Positions 37,504-50,058 of a DNA stretch of 64,000 bases are shown piece by piece. The notes beneath the pieces are model-generated. The model did not search any database. It was not told the origin of the DNA and saw only the letters and a program-made list of their open reading frames with translations. The DNA is taken from positions 4,428,289 to 4,492,288 of the forward strand of contig NC_031479.1 in NCBI RefSeq assembly GCF_000006565.2, read 5' to 3'. This DNA comes from Toxoplasma gondii ME49. Lineage: Eukaryota > Apicomplexa > Conoidasida > Eucoccidiorida > Sarcocystidae. How positions within the stretch are numbered: the stretch's first letter is position 1; each line of letters opens with the position of its first letter. Both the position numbers and the translations under genes were made by a program.

Positions 37504-39373
37504 AACGTTGCAGTCGCTCTTTGCCCGCAGAGTGCGGTGGGGGGGGACTAGCATTCGCCAGCGAAACTGGGCAGACGATTCCAGAGTCGGGGGGAGGAAA
37601 CGCAGACGAGGCAGGTGACACGTTGGTGGCAGGAGGGGAAGAAGTTGGGGACAATCGGCGCGCGCGAGCGAGACAGGAAAGGCGTCGCGAAGCCGGGAGA
37701 AGAATCCTGAAAAGAACGACACACGGTGCTGGTTGACGACTGGGGAGAGGAAGCACAAGCTTATGGGAGAAAGGTAATAACAAAGGGGGAAATGGCACTC
37801 GACAGTCGGGGTGAAAGATGAAAAAGGAAGCAAAAGGAATCGGGAAAAGTGGGTTGAGGTAACGATCATCTGGGCACGAAGGAGATGAAGAGGTTAAAGA
37901 AGAAGGGACTGCCAGTCGGCAAAAAGCGTCTAGACGAAACATGCTTGCGGTCCTGGCGCTGGCGCGGGACCAGGAGTCACGGGATGAACACCACGCGAAA
38001 AGGAAAGGGGAAGGAAACCATACGGGAGAGAAAAAGGGAGAGAAATTGAAGCACTTAATTTCGTTTCCTTGTCTTAGTCCAAGAGCCAAGAATGTGCGGA
38101 AATAAAGAACCTTCCGATGCTTGAGTTTCCTCAGCAGAATGCATGTTGGTGAACTCCTGCTGTCGTTTAAGCTGCCTCCTTCGATGCTCTGACAGGGCAG
38201 GCAAATCGGAAATAGCGAGACGGAAGGCGAGAGGAATTTGAGGGGAAACAAATTAGCGACTGGGTGTCGCCAGGACATGCAAGGAGTCATGTTCACGGCG
38301 TTCTTCAGTCGTTTTCCCAGTGTGAGAGAAGCCATGTGGTGCAGTACACAAACCACAACGGAAGTTTTCGTCCACTCTTTTATTCTTCTGGCGCCTCTAT
38401 ATGTCTCATTCTTACAATGTATCGGTTCTGTAGACCGATGTGCCTTGTTCCCTTTTTGGTAAAACAATACCAATTCTGTCTCATCAAATGAAGGTTCCTT
38501 ATAGACACGATACAAATGCATGCATATATATGCACATGTATTAATGTATGCACGGCTGTTACGCTCGTCCCACCCAGAACCCTCGGGAGGGAACGACGGA
38601 TACGAGAGAGGTGAAAGTAGCGCGGTGTAGAGCGTGAAGGTTTTTACGAGGAATGGCACACAATGCAGACGTTATTGGCACGGGGGAGCCAAGTCGATGC
38701 ACGTCGCACACGCACTACTTGTAAAGCATCCTCGTGTCATGATGAACAGTGGTTTTTTTAGGTTCCGGTTTCGTGTTGTCAACTTGTGTCAATTCACACG
38801 ACTTAGAGTAGTCAATGTTAGCGACCGAAAGGGGTGTTGGCTGAGCAGTCGACATCGGGAACAAAGCTCGCTTTCCCGGACTCGAGAGACACAGACTAAA
38901 CTTGGCGACAATATGATTGTTTCTCTCAAGCCGATCTCCTAGCCAGAAAACGTCTACGTGTGCGTCTGCAAAGCGCATCATCTTGTGTCACTCGTTTTTA
39001 ACTAAGCTTCCGCACTGTAGACGTGAACCGTTAAAAGAACAGGCTAAGAAGAGTTCGATTTTTTCTGAGTCGCTGGATGCGATTTTCGAATGTGCAGTAA
39101 AGCTGTTTTTCTTCAGTGGAAGCCTGCTGCAACCGTGACGAAAGCGAAACAGTTTGGTTAGAGAGTAACCGCTTTTGAGTGGCAAGGTGCACGAGATTTC
39201 AAAGGCCCACGGCCTCGGTTGGGGAAAGTCATTTTCAGTAGGTGGCCTTGGGTAGGACCACCAGCAAACACAGATGTGAAATCGAACCTCTGAAAAGCGG
39301 TCACTAAAGCGAACAAACGTATACGCAAACACACCAGTCGACACAGAACAGACGTCTCGACACAACACGGCAT
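37504..39373. other. Convergent intergenic segment; no supportable gene
   Basis: Lies between the stop of the PLC-like gene (plus) and the stop of the membrane-protein gene (minus), so it should hold both 3' untranslated regions. A 430-codon minus-strand frame (37367-38659) overlaps the PLC-like last exon but has no recognisable domain. A TGCATGCATA motif sits near 38520. Confidence 0.55.
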
Positions 39374-40442
39374 TCAATATGTCGCGATTCCCAGAATCTC
39401 GCCAGACCTGGAGAAACGCGATCCGATGGTAGACGTGAAGTCTTCAGCGTCTTGCATCGGAACGCGTTTCAGCGACCTGAGGTCGAGTTCCGGGACGAAC
39501 GCGGGTCTGACGAACAGACGATCTACGAATCTGGGGCTGAAATCCCCAGATTCACACAAGTTGTCGTCTTCGTCGTTAGACAACGAATTCGCGCCACCAG
39601 CAGACTCGGTTGTTGACCAAGACTCGGAGGGAGTTGACGGTTCTTCGCCCTTGAACAGGAGCGAACCCACACGGTCTGAAGAGAAGAAAACAACGCTGAC
39701 AAAAGCCACAAGTCTGTGAGTCCGAAATATTTGCAAAATCGAATTCATCCGAGAAGATACTGGGTGATGGTCTCAGGAGTCACGAGCTAAGCAGATGTCC
39801 AGGATCGCCGATCTAAGGACCCCCCGCCAGCAACTGGCTCTTGAACAGGTGGATAGCTGTGAACATAATTTTCTGGGACGAGTTTGCTGAAGCTTCAAGA
39901 CTGAAAGCGTTTCGAAACGCAAGCTTACCCGTCGCTGCATTGATGTCCCCAGCGGGCGGTGAGTGGATGACTACACAGCAGTCTGCTGCTACGTAGACAC
40001 CGACGTCGCCCACACCGAGTCCCCCCTCCAGGTCCGGTTCTGAGTCTGAACAAAAGCAGCACCAAGCAGAAAAACGAAAGTGTTGGATGCTGTCATGTAC
40101 ACGAACCTGAGCAAGTCGATATGCTCGTGAGGCAACTACGGGACACCTGTCTCGGGAAGCCAAGCTGAAAATACACAATCCATCCTCACCCGCGTAGATG
40201 TCCGCGAGGTGCATTCTGCTGCCAAAGCCGTGCTGGATCCTCCAGGTTGCCAGTCTCCTCCACAGCGCGGAAAAACCACGAAGTGGACGAGAAAAAAGCA
40301 GCCTGGAAAACACTCCGAGCAATGCCAACATGGCCAGCAGAATCGCGACTAGGACGGGGCTGGTGTGAGCTAAATGCCCCCGCCAGTCCCCGGCTGGTCC
40401 TCCAGGAAGATCCTCCAAACCCACAGACAAGAAAGATGCCAT
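39374..40442 (-). CDS. Single-pass membrane protein of unknown function, 223 aa
   Basis: Not recognised. Three exons, 40442-40190, 40045-39929 and 39675-39374, sum to 672 bases with phase 1 at both junctions and consensus sites (GTGAGG, GTAAGC donors; TTCAG acceptors). The N-terminus MASFLSVGLEDLPGG is followed by one clear membrane segment (SPVLVAILLAMLALLGVFSR) and then a basic stretch (SRPLRGFSALWRRLATWR), suggesting a signal anchor with a positively charged flank. Exon 2 encodes Gly/Val-rich sequence (GVYVAADCCVVIHSPPAG). Exon 3 is acidic and Ser-rich. No catalytic motif is visible. It lies tail to tail with the PLC-like gene and diverges from the CxxC gene at 42826. Confidence 0.75.
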
Positions 40443-42825
40443 CTGGATCGAAGCGTTCGCAATGGCAATTAACGAAACACACGACGCGACTGACAGTGCA
40501 GTGGAAGTCCAGAACGATTGACTAGTTTTCTATCTGACACTGTAGCGTTCTCGAATGTTTGTATAAATGATAGATGACAGTGATCTGGTCCCAGTGCTAC
40601 AGTTCAAGTCTACGCTGAGCAATTCGTGCCATCTGTGCTCGTAGCGCCTAACGAGTCCACAGAGCATAGATAGCTTGACAACAACATCTCATTCTAGCAA
40701 ATGTTTTCCAAGGTTGCTCGACCGGCGCTTACTTCGGGAGTGCCCACGCAGCTTTAACCCTGTCGTTTGCCTGGTTCGCAACAGCCGCCGTGTTGAAAGC
40801 TGCTTGTAACCTCGTGGTACTCGCGTTACAAACGACTCTCTCTACAGAAAGTAGGTCCAGCATTTTGGTCTCCACATGAAGATAGGGGAACTTTTATGGT
40901 TCCCCCTCAACCTCGCCGAGCGATAAACATTTGGGGCGAGAGGCCGGTCGTTTTTTTCAGTCACCCACAAAGCAGAGTGTTGTTTTGGCAACTCTAACTC
41001 GAAAATCAATGCACGGTGTCGCACCAACATTCTGATGCATACCCGTCGATCTACATCTGAAAAAGCCATGGCGCCTTTACCATTTACATTTTGCATTGTG
41101 TTGCCGTTCCGTGGCAAGTGCGCGTTTCTCTAGCGTAAAGACGGCTTTGTGTTCTCAGTGAAATCCTTTATAACCACCAGAACGGAGGAGTGTTCGGCAG
41201 CCTAGCAGAGCATTTGATTCGTTTGGAAACTCGCCATTTCACTACAACAGAAAAAAATCAGGTGTTGTCGAAAGCTATTGCAGTGGGAAACACGCAGGAA
41301 ACAAGCGAAGAAAACATGTTGGTTTCGATACGTCTCGCTATATGTTCCGAGCCATTTTCCGAACTCTGTGGATTGTAATAGCTTGGGGACGGGGCTGATC
41401 CGCAGCTGGCACACCAACACGCGGCCGCAATAACGAGTTCGCTGTTTTGAATATGCATCGTGTTTTCTCTTATGTTTAGCACATAGGCAAGCAAGCAATT
41501 GTCCCGTAACTCACAGGAACACTTCCTTTTCAATTCAAAAAGCATCACCTTTGTGAGGCAAGGAATTAGGTTCGCTTTTCGTCTTGCTGCCGGACGAGGC
41601 ATTTTAGTAGCATAGACACACGATAGCCGTCCGACGGACGGGAATTCGTTATCAATCAGTTTGTGTGCTGATCATTGAGTGCGTCGTCTGAACACCATAC
41701 AGCTCTCTATTTGCTGCATGGCATGTGCGGCTGCTCGGCACAGTAAAAACTAATAAAGGAGGCAGTCAAGCCAGATGTTTCGCTTTGTGGCACGGCAAGG
41801 ATCAATGCGAGAGTAGCGCCAAACGCACGTTGTCTTGCCCACGTCCCTACTGATGCACAACAGATTTCGCCTGTGTGCTTATCAGAAACGTTGGTCGTGC
41901 TTTGGGAACTTCAAAACCTGCTGGTATTTCCCAAACAGGAGGTGTGCCAGTAGTGCTCGTCCCACAGCTTCCGGGTATGGGGCTGCAAAGGCAGTTGCAT
42001 CTACATGTGAGCTTCCTGTCCTATGTGGGGCAATCGGGGTACGTCCCTACAGTTGCATTCACATTTTGACCAAATTTATGGGGCAACGTGTCATCTCATG
42101 CGAGCACACACCCTTGCACGCAGACGGAACAAGGTACTGGTAGAAATCGAAGCTCTGTTGTAAATAAGCAGCGGGTTCAGAAGCCTTTTGCCACAGCCCG
42201 CCTCTTCGATTGCAAAGAACTGAAAGTCTCGGTTCCCTACAGTTTCTGTCAGCCGAGGAAATACTCCGGCTGTTATATATACGCGAGTTGTCATCGCGAG
42301 TATCGCCTTTGATAAGATGAATTCAGACAATGGCAGACGTTCGAAGACCGAAGGTATTTCAGCACATACTTCGCAACGCTGAGAATACCTTGCATAGCTT
42401 CGTCCTGTATGTCTATGAGAACAAGAGTTACATGAAGTCAGGAGAAACGTCATCTTCATTATTCTTTGAGAGAAAGCCGTAATCGTCTCTGATACAAAGA
42501 AGGGTGACATGTTATTTCCTCGAAAGACTACAGGAGCTATCTTTGACGCCGGGGATTTCACCTACGTCACGTGAGCGAACATCGGAGGCATGGCACAGCA
42601 AACCCGTTTTCTGAAGAAGCGTTTAAAAAGCGAGAACTGGGACGCTGGCAGAGCACATATCGGAACTTTCGTTTCTCCAAGTCCTCGTGTAGGGGTTGAT
42701 GCTGCCCGTTCCAGCCCCCGAGCAGCATGCACACTTGCATTGCTTTCCTTGCTTTCCCATTTCAGCGGCGAACGTGCCTACGAACTGCCTTTGCTGGAAT
42801 GAGGTTGGGATGATCACAGCCGATT
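40443..42825. other. Divergent intergenic region; no supportable gene
   Basis: 2.4 kb separating two genes that run outward, so it should hold both promoters. It has even base composition and no microsatellites or tandem repeats. Short frames (40842-41117 minus, 41835-42143 plus, 42091-42561 minus) have no motif or splice partner. Confidence 0.6.
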
Positions 42826-45800
42826 ATGGCCGCCGAACTGTCGGATGTTCCCGAGGCTTGTGATGATGCTGCCTGTCAGTCTGCGGACCCCGGCTGCGGG
42901 TCGATACCCGGTGGGTTGCCAGAGTTCCGTGCTTCACATGTTGCTTCCGCGGATGTGGACGAAGACCCCCATCGTTCTTCGATACACTCCACCGAAGTCC
43001 TGACAAAGGACGATGGACGAAAGAAACCGCCACCCACGAGATGCAGATTGCTGCATACTGTTTCATCTGACAGCAGCACGCACCGCTTTGGAGGAGGGCG
43101 TCCCGCTACTGCACCATCCGTCACGAGCAAGGATGCAGACGCCAACGGGTATCCGACGGCCCTACGCCGCAGGAACAAAGAAATTCTAAGGGCGAAAAAA
43201 GCCAGGAAAGACAAACACTTCTCGAAAATTGCGTTCACCAGTTCCGACTCGAACTACTACAATCTCCTGCCCGTCCAGCCAGGGCTGGGGTGGTGGAAAT
43301 GCATCCTGATGAACTCTAATCATTCGCTATCATTTGCGTATCGTCTGGCACGGAACCTGGACGTTGCTATTCCCGACACAGTCTTCTGTTCAGGGACGGA
43401 AAGCTTTTATATTTGCAGTGGTTCAAAGGGGATGCCAGGCACGCTGGACCGCAGTGCTCTCAAGCAGGACCAAAGCAGCGGGGCACCAAGTGCCTCCAGT
43501 GGCTGGATCATCAAGAGTGACTTCTCAGCCGTAAAGCTGCTGGAGAGCAATCTGTTTTCTCGGATTCACGCAGAAGAACAAGCAATTTGGGCAGGTAACT
43601 CCCTCCAGCTGGCGCCTGCTACAAGACGCTCGTCCGCTGCGGGCACTTGGAACAGCCCGGAGAAGAGCGAGCAGTCAGACTGCCGACAGTTCGGATCTTT
43701 ATCTGGCGGACGGGCAATTCAACAGCAAGAGGGGGTGGGACTGCAGGCACAGCTTCCAGACTCACCCCCGTACCCGGCAGCTGTGATGAAACAGATGCAT
43801 TATTCGAGGAAAGACTGCAATATCACCAAGGCTATCGATCTGACTACTCTGGGTTCTGTTTCCTCAGACAGTTCCGTAGACCGCATTTATCAGGTTAGCT
43901 CACAACGGAATTCATCTGTAGTCGCGAGGAATACAGAGAGACATCGAGGTACACAGATATGAACAACTCCACACGCACCAGTCTCTTGGAACTGCTTGCA
44001 GAGCAGAATGAAATCTGCACTAACCGTGAAATAGTACGGTCTATGTGCAAATGTCAGGCCGCATGATGTCCAGTAAAGGAGTTCGAAATGAATAAAAACG
44101 CACAACAGTGAAAGCTCAATATATAGAAAGAAAAGTACTCGAGGGAGCACATGTCTGCCGAAACGTACGCGTTATACACTTTTGAGATGCTACCGCCTAG
44201 AATACACACTCAGTGCTGTTCGTATTCGAAGAAGTGCGACTACACTTCAATGCCTAGTTGACTCCTGTCTTCGTCCATGCGCTTTTTAATGAACGTGGGG
44301 TAAGGGTAGAACGGGACCTTAACCGCTTAAAGGCCCCAATTATTCTTTGATTATGCAGGCGTTTGTGAGGGGCAAGTCGCGAAGCCGCTGCCAACTGACA
44401 CGTGTTTGCTGGAGTGCTTCTCGGGCGCCGTCGGGATTCACGCTGGTAAATCGGCTGACTCCTCAGCAGGCTCGTAGTCTCGGGGGGGACATGACTTCTC
44501 AGTTCTGCGTGAGCTGCGACAACCCGACGTTGAATGGAGTGTCGAAAACCGCAGAGGAAGAACAGCTACGGAAAGTCGATCCAGCTGAAACGAGCTTCGA
44601 CGTCTTTCCTGTCGCAGGAGCAACACTTGCTGCCGCTGCGCAAGTTGCCAAGTCTATTTTTCACTTCACGCAGACGCTGTTCAAAGTCTGGCTCGAAACC
44701 ATAGTCGTCGACCTGGTGAAAGGCTCACCCGCCGGCAGGTGGTATTTCATCCAGGTGCGCCCGTCTACACCACAGACAGCGGTTACAGCCTGGCACCACG
44801 TGCCCATGAGGCAGTATCTCTAGGAATGAAGCATAACTCATCTGTCGTTCAACCGTGCAAAGGGTAGAAGCTCCAAATAAGTTTTTCGCATATACTTTAC
44901 GTCCACTGTTCAGGGATCATTAGCGACCCCAACTTACTAGAGCATATGCACATAGCTGCCAACGAATAGAACGACTCTACGCGAGAGAGCGTCCGTGGCA
45001 TGCTGTTTAGCGAGAAGCAGCAATTCTGCGTGTGGTGTGGCGAACCAGCACGGGAAAAGCTGCAGCGGCAAAACTGGAACGGGCGTGGACGACCGTTTTG
45101 GGTATGCACTGTAAGATTTCGGTCATTTACTTTTCTTTCGTTGTCTCCACCTATTATGTAGGTGAAATCGTTTACGGTTCGACAAACATCACCGTCGATG
45201 CCAATCACGTTCACTTCTTCGGCTGCGGAAGATGGAGACGAAAATGAAGATGACCCTGGTGACCGTCGCAAAAAGAGCTGTTGCGAAACCATCAGTCGTT
45301 TGGCAATTCCATCCATCTGTCAGATGTGCGGGTTGAAACATCGAAAGCAGGACCTGAACAAAACTGTGAACTTGCGAATGATGCTCGAGACCCAACACCA
45401 TATGCGGAAACGCGGATTGGACATTCTTTTCTTCCCTCTTTCTGGGAGACTTCAGCTGTCGTATAACTATCCAGTATGCTCTCTATGCTATTCCCTCTAC
45501 TTGGCCGAGCGAGAGCTGATCAAGGTCGAGCTCGACCTCGCACAAGCTCTTCGCCAGCCGATTCCGCACAGAGATCCGACTTTCTTCAGTTTCACTGGCG
45601 TTTTGGATGCAATTCAAGTAAGCTAGTACATTCGCGTTTCCATCTGTTCGACACAGTTTCCGTTTTTGTGAAAGACGCCATGGCTATCGCGAAAGGACCG
45701 CGGCACTGAGGAAGACATTCAGGAGTAAGCAGACATTGCTTTGCCCCTTACACCCAATATTTGACTTCCTGTTTCCACCAAAGGGTTCGGTCAAAAACAA

Positions 45801-48783
45801 AAACAGGAATTTTGTATGACAAAGATCCAGAGAAAGTCATATGAGTTTGATTTTCTCCCCCTCTAAAACGGGCGGATACACGCCTTTCCCGAAGCACACC
45901 AACACACGCAGAAGTGGGACGCATGACTAACGCGGGGGAGGAACTCATGAAAATACAATTCGGATGGAGCTGGGACAGAAGAATCCACTGAAGTGCTCTT
46001 TTTTCGTAGAGTTCGTTTCGAACATGTCAAACCTCGTCTCTCCCTCATAGTCGACACCATGAGGGAGACCTAGGCGAAGTGTCATCCGTGGTGTGTCCTC
46101 GTGCTCCCTATTACAAACCCACAAGTCGAAAAATTCAAATCCCTCTTACGAGTGTCAGTCTCCGCAGCGGATTGTTCTCCCTGAATATAGACTTTGCCTG
46201 TTGCTCCGAGGTTTTGGCAGTCATCGGATCTTCGTCTCCGCATTTGGCTACTCGTTGGCTTTTCTTAAAAAAACAAAGAAACACCTACTTTCTCAGGCGT
46301 TGTCCGCACTGCCACGATTCGTACAAGCATGCACGGTTACGCGAAGGAAAACTCAGACCGTCACATCGTGTGGGCTGCCCGTCCCTGAATCCGGCGGGAC
46401 TGGATAGCTGTCAAGCTTTTCCATGAATGGTCCATCATTTCAGAAATCTTTTGTCCTGTTTTACCGCCATTTACAGAGCAGCACACAAGCCGACGACCCA
46501 TATCTGATGGATCTTCTGCGTTCCTTTAACAACGCACCTCCTCGACAGGCAGTGTCCTTTGAAGCGCAAGGCGAAGGCGACAACGGACGCAGCAGCATTA
46601 ACCTGCAGCTGGATCGGGCAAAGGACCGCGATCCGCTACTAGCCTTTGTCAATACACACTGTGATACCAGGAGATCTGTTGTGATCCCATCAGCGCAGAC
46701 TTGTCATTCGCGAAGTTCTGTCTCGTTTTCACCCCCGTCCCCTTCGTCTGAAACACCTGCCTCCTCTTCTGCTGTATCTCCTACTACCTCCGCCCAGGTG
46801 CAAGGTGGATCTCCTTCTTTCCCGTATGACACCACTTCTCAACACTGCTATCCGTCTGCTTCGCATGACTCTAAGGCAACTGTTGGAAGTTCGGCGGGAG
46901 CGACGAGTCGAGACAAGTCTCCGCAGAGCCAAGCTCCTCCCCGGCATCGAATGTTGACTGGTGGGGCTCCCGCCGTTGCTCCTCCCAAGCAGACACTCCG
47001 GGGAGGCGAGGCTGTGATGGGGGGATCACTGACGAAAGAAGATCGTTGCCGTCAGTTACCCCCGAAACTTTATCAGTGGCGCATGATGCTCTTTGTTCAC
47101 TCCTTGCAAGATCTGTCAGATCACATGTTGCTTGCACCGGAAGAGAAGTCTGTTTCCGACGACGGGCACCCGGCAGACGGGTCCGGCAGGACAAGAATGC
47201 ACCCTGGTCCCCAGGTAGCAATTGAACTGAAGCTCTTCGGTTCCACCACGGTCTTTCCTCTACATACACCGGAACGGCAAGGTCGAACTAATCAGAGCGA
47301 CCCACCAGGCCGAAGAATGTTATGCAGTTTTTCTCAAGCCGTGGACGAATCTGGAAGCAGTTCCGAAGAGAGTTGTCCAGCGGATCCGACAACAGATGGC
47401 GCTGCGGGAGCGCGTTACCACTGCATATCCATCAAGCGCATCCTCGTTCTGTACCTATTTTCTGTATCTCCAACATTACACCGAGTGTTCCAGGAAGAAA
47501 GTATTCACTTCCGCCTTCTGGCGTCTGGCCCACGCGCACCTACAGATCGAAGCGAAAGCCGCAGGTCGACGTCTGGCTCTGCGGCCACCTCAAGCCGCTT
47601 GTGTCCTTCAACATCGACATCCAGGTCTCGCACCAGTGGCGGTCCACCCGTTCTTGCTGTTTGTCCTGAGTGTTCCAACCCTTGTCCTCGTTCTTCCGGT
47701 TCCTTTCCGCCGGCGGTTGCCAGACGCATCGATTTCGGTCCGTCTTCGCGCCTTACCGCAGCGGAAATCACGGGTCAGCGGCCGTACTCTGCTGCCACAG
47801 CTCCAGTGTCTGCTTCCGTCTGTCCTGCATGCAAATTTGCCCAACCCCGGTTAGAAGCTTCAAGCCCCAGCGTGGGCCGGTGCACTCGGCCGCGAACAGC
47901 GGCCGCAGCCCCGTCATTCGGTCGACACGGAAGCTGCGGCAGTTTGCCGCCCGGATCATCGGGTAAAAACTCTCGAAGAGCAGGCCTGCATCGAACCAGC
48001 AGTGCGTCTTCGCTGACACGAACGGCTCAGGCTTCGGCTGAGAGAGAAGGAGCCGCCGTCGAGCTGCAGGAAGTGGCGAGTGGCAGCTGCAGCCTGCAGC
48101 GACTAGTTGGCGTGAAACACTCGAAACAGCAAAGCTACGTTTTGCTGTTCGCAGCGAAGGGTAAGGGCCAGGCTCGGCTGCGACTTGTGCTAGGTCTTCA
48201 CCAGGACATGCAAGTCCCGTCGCAGTACGTCTGTGTCCGACAGTACGCAGATGCTTTTCTGCCCGCGAGACCGTACAGTAGCCCGTGTCCAGTTCCCTCG
48301 GACTGGCTCGACTGCCTTGCTGGCAGCGGCGGGCCCGGAACTGTCAGTTCGTCAAAATTAATAGACGCGTCTGGATCGAGATGTCGCAGTGAGTACCAGA
48401 AACAAGGAAGTTGTCTGCGAGTCAAAGGTGGCTGGCCTTCTACAGGTCCTGCGTCGTCGAGTCAAGTCTTTTCTGGAAACCCAGCACCGAAGAGCAACCG
48501 GGTTCTTGGCATTCCGGTGGCAACAATGAATCCACGTGCCAATCGGGTGGGAACAGAGACAGGGCAGACGCCTTCTGGCAGACCTGTGAGCGCGGAGGCG
48601 TCGATTTCTGCAGCGAAAAGGCCTCTTTTGGGGCTTCGCTTTAGCCTGCCCTCAGGCGCTTCTGGGCGACCGACAGGCGCTGGTTCCCGGCCACAAAAAG
48701 CAATCAATCGCCTCCAGATGGGAGGAAATGCGCCTGCTGTACGCGGAATCTCTCCCATATTCATGCTAGACCTTGAAAGCTGA
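42826..48783 (+). CDS. Large conserved-looking unknown protein with paired CxxC motifs, 1408 aa
   Basis: Family not recognised. Exons 42826-43893, 44359-44754, 45162-45617 and 46477-48783 are all phase 0 and total 4227 bases. Visible parts: a polar N-terminus; a well-ordered segment with GLGWWKCILMNSNHSLSFAY; RWYFIQ-VKSFTV spanning a junction; a likely zinc-binding pair, SICQMCGLKHRK and YPVCSLCYSLY, about 50 residues apart; a second ordered region with KLYQWRMMLFVHSLQDL and VAIELKLFG, then YHCISIKRILVLYLFSVSPT, which could be a C2-like beta sandwich (inference). The last 450 residues are Ser/Pro/Arg-rich and low in order. No membrane segment or signal peptide. Ordered blocks separated by disordered linkers suggest a scaffold rather than an enzyme. 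A further intron inside the last 2.3 kb exon cannot be excluded. Confidence 0.75.
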
Positions 48784-50058
48784 CCCGCTGTCTTTGACGC
48801 TTCACGGATTGTGCTGCCAAACTCGAGACCGTACCACTTCCCCTTTGCGATTCTATGAATTTCTTCTTTTTGTCCACGAGGCTGCGTGCTGCACACGAAT
48901 ACCACTCTAACCCTACTGAAGATACGATAAACACTGTCGTATAATACGACTCGAGAACAGAACGAAACCATGCTCTGCCCGGAGGCCAATGCCCCGCGTG
49001 CCGTCATTTTCTAACGGGCGGGAACAACGTTCACTGACGCACAGATGGTCCTCGTTGTCAAGCTCTTAACATCTCTCTGTCCACGCAGAAGGTCTAAAAA
49101 TAGAGTTGCTCAGTGTACAGATGATGCTAGGATGCGTCGCCTCGCCCCTAAATCACTCATCTCATTTTGTTGTGTTAGCGGTGTCACGGCGTAAAGTTCG
49201 CTGCTGAGAGCCTCATCGGGGACAAAGATGGATCGCCGCAGCACAATCGTCGAAGGACTACGCTCGAGAGAGACCAGAACAGAAATATGTGCTTCTTTGG
49301 GCATGAGAGCGACTCCACTTTTGCCGCTAGAAAAGATACGAGGCGAAGACAATCCACAAAAGTGGTGCACAAGGTCTTTCGCAGCTGACCGGCTAGGGGT
49401 TGCACTACTGGCTAGATGGGCGTAGCTGTTGCCTTACAAGGTTTTCCTTCGGCTAAGATCTGCTTTGTCTAGTACTTGTGTTAGCGGGGACCACCCTTCA
49501 GTACCCAAGGGTGTTGACCTCCCACGGGGCATGTGCTAAACATCTCTTTCGATGCACATATATGCGCAAATATATGTATATATATGGCTATACATATGTA
49601 TAAAACTAGATCGGCACCTCTATGTATGCATCGAGCAAATCTGATGCGTTCAAAAATCTAGCGGTACGCATGCGTCCTGTGTACGACAACGCCCTGACAT
49701 CTCCCGGCCTGTCTTCCCGATTGTTGTGACCGTTGCCGGGTATGTTCCGCAGCTCCACACCGACTCCAGACGAACACGGAAAAAATGCATCGCGCTGAAA
49801 CAAACTGAGGAAAGTCAAGTGTCTATGGTCGCTCGGTTTCGCTGACAAGATGACACGCGCAGAAACGCCGAGAAAGTCGGTAGCTGGGTGTCCGGTAGGC
49901 AGCCACACGCACTGGGGAGGCCCGAAAAGCCAGCACAGATCGCATCCGGTTTTTCACTTCTACTTCAGTTCAACTGCGCGGCTTTCCAGCTCACACATCG
50001 ACTCTCGGCAGCAGAAGAATACGGACATACTCTGGAACGCGGCAACTCAGTACACTGT
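48784..50058. other. Convergent intergenic segment; no supportable gene
   Basis: Lies between the stop of the CxxC gene and the stop of prefoldin 5, so it holds two 3' untranslated regions. A short TATATG-type tract at 49557-49605 is the first TA-rich sequence after about 30 kb. A minus frame at 49606-49908 has no motif. Confidence 0.6.

Noticed and set aside
37367..38659. A 430-codon open frame on the minus strand
   Set aside because: It overlaps the last exon of the PLC-like gene antisense, is Ser/Pro/Phe-rich in the manner of reversed Arg/Glu/Gly sequence, and has no domain or splice support.
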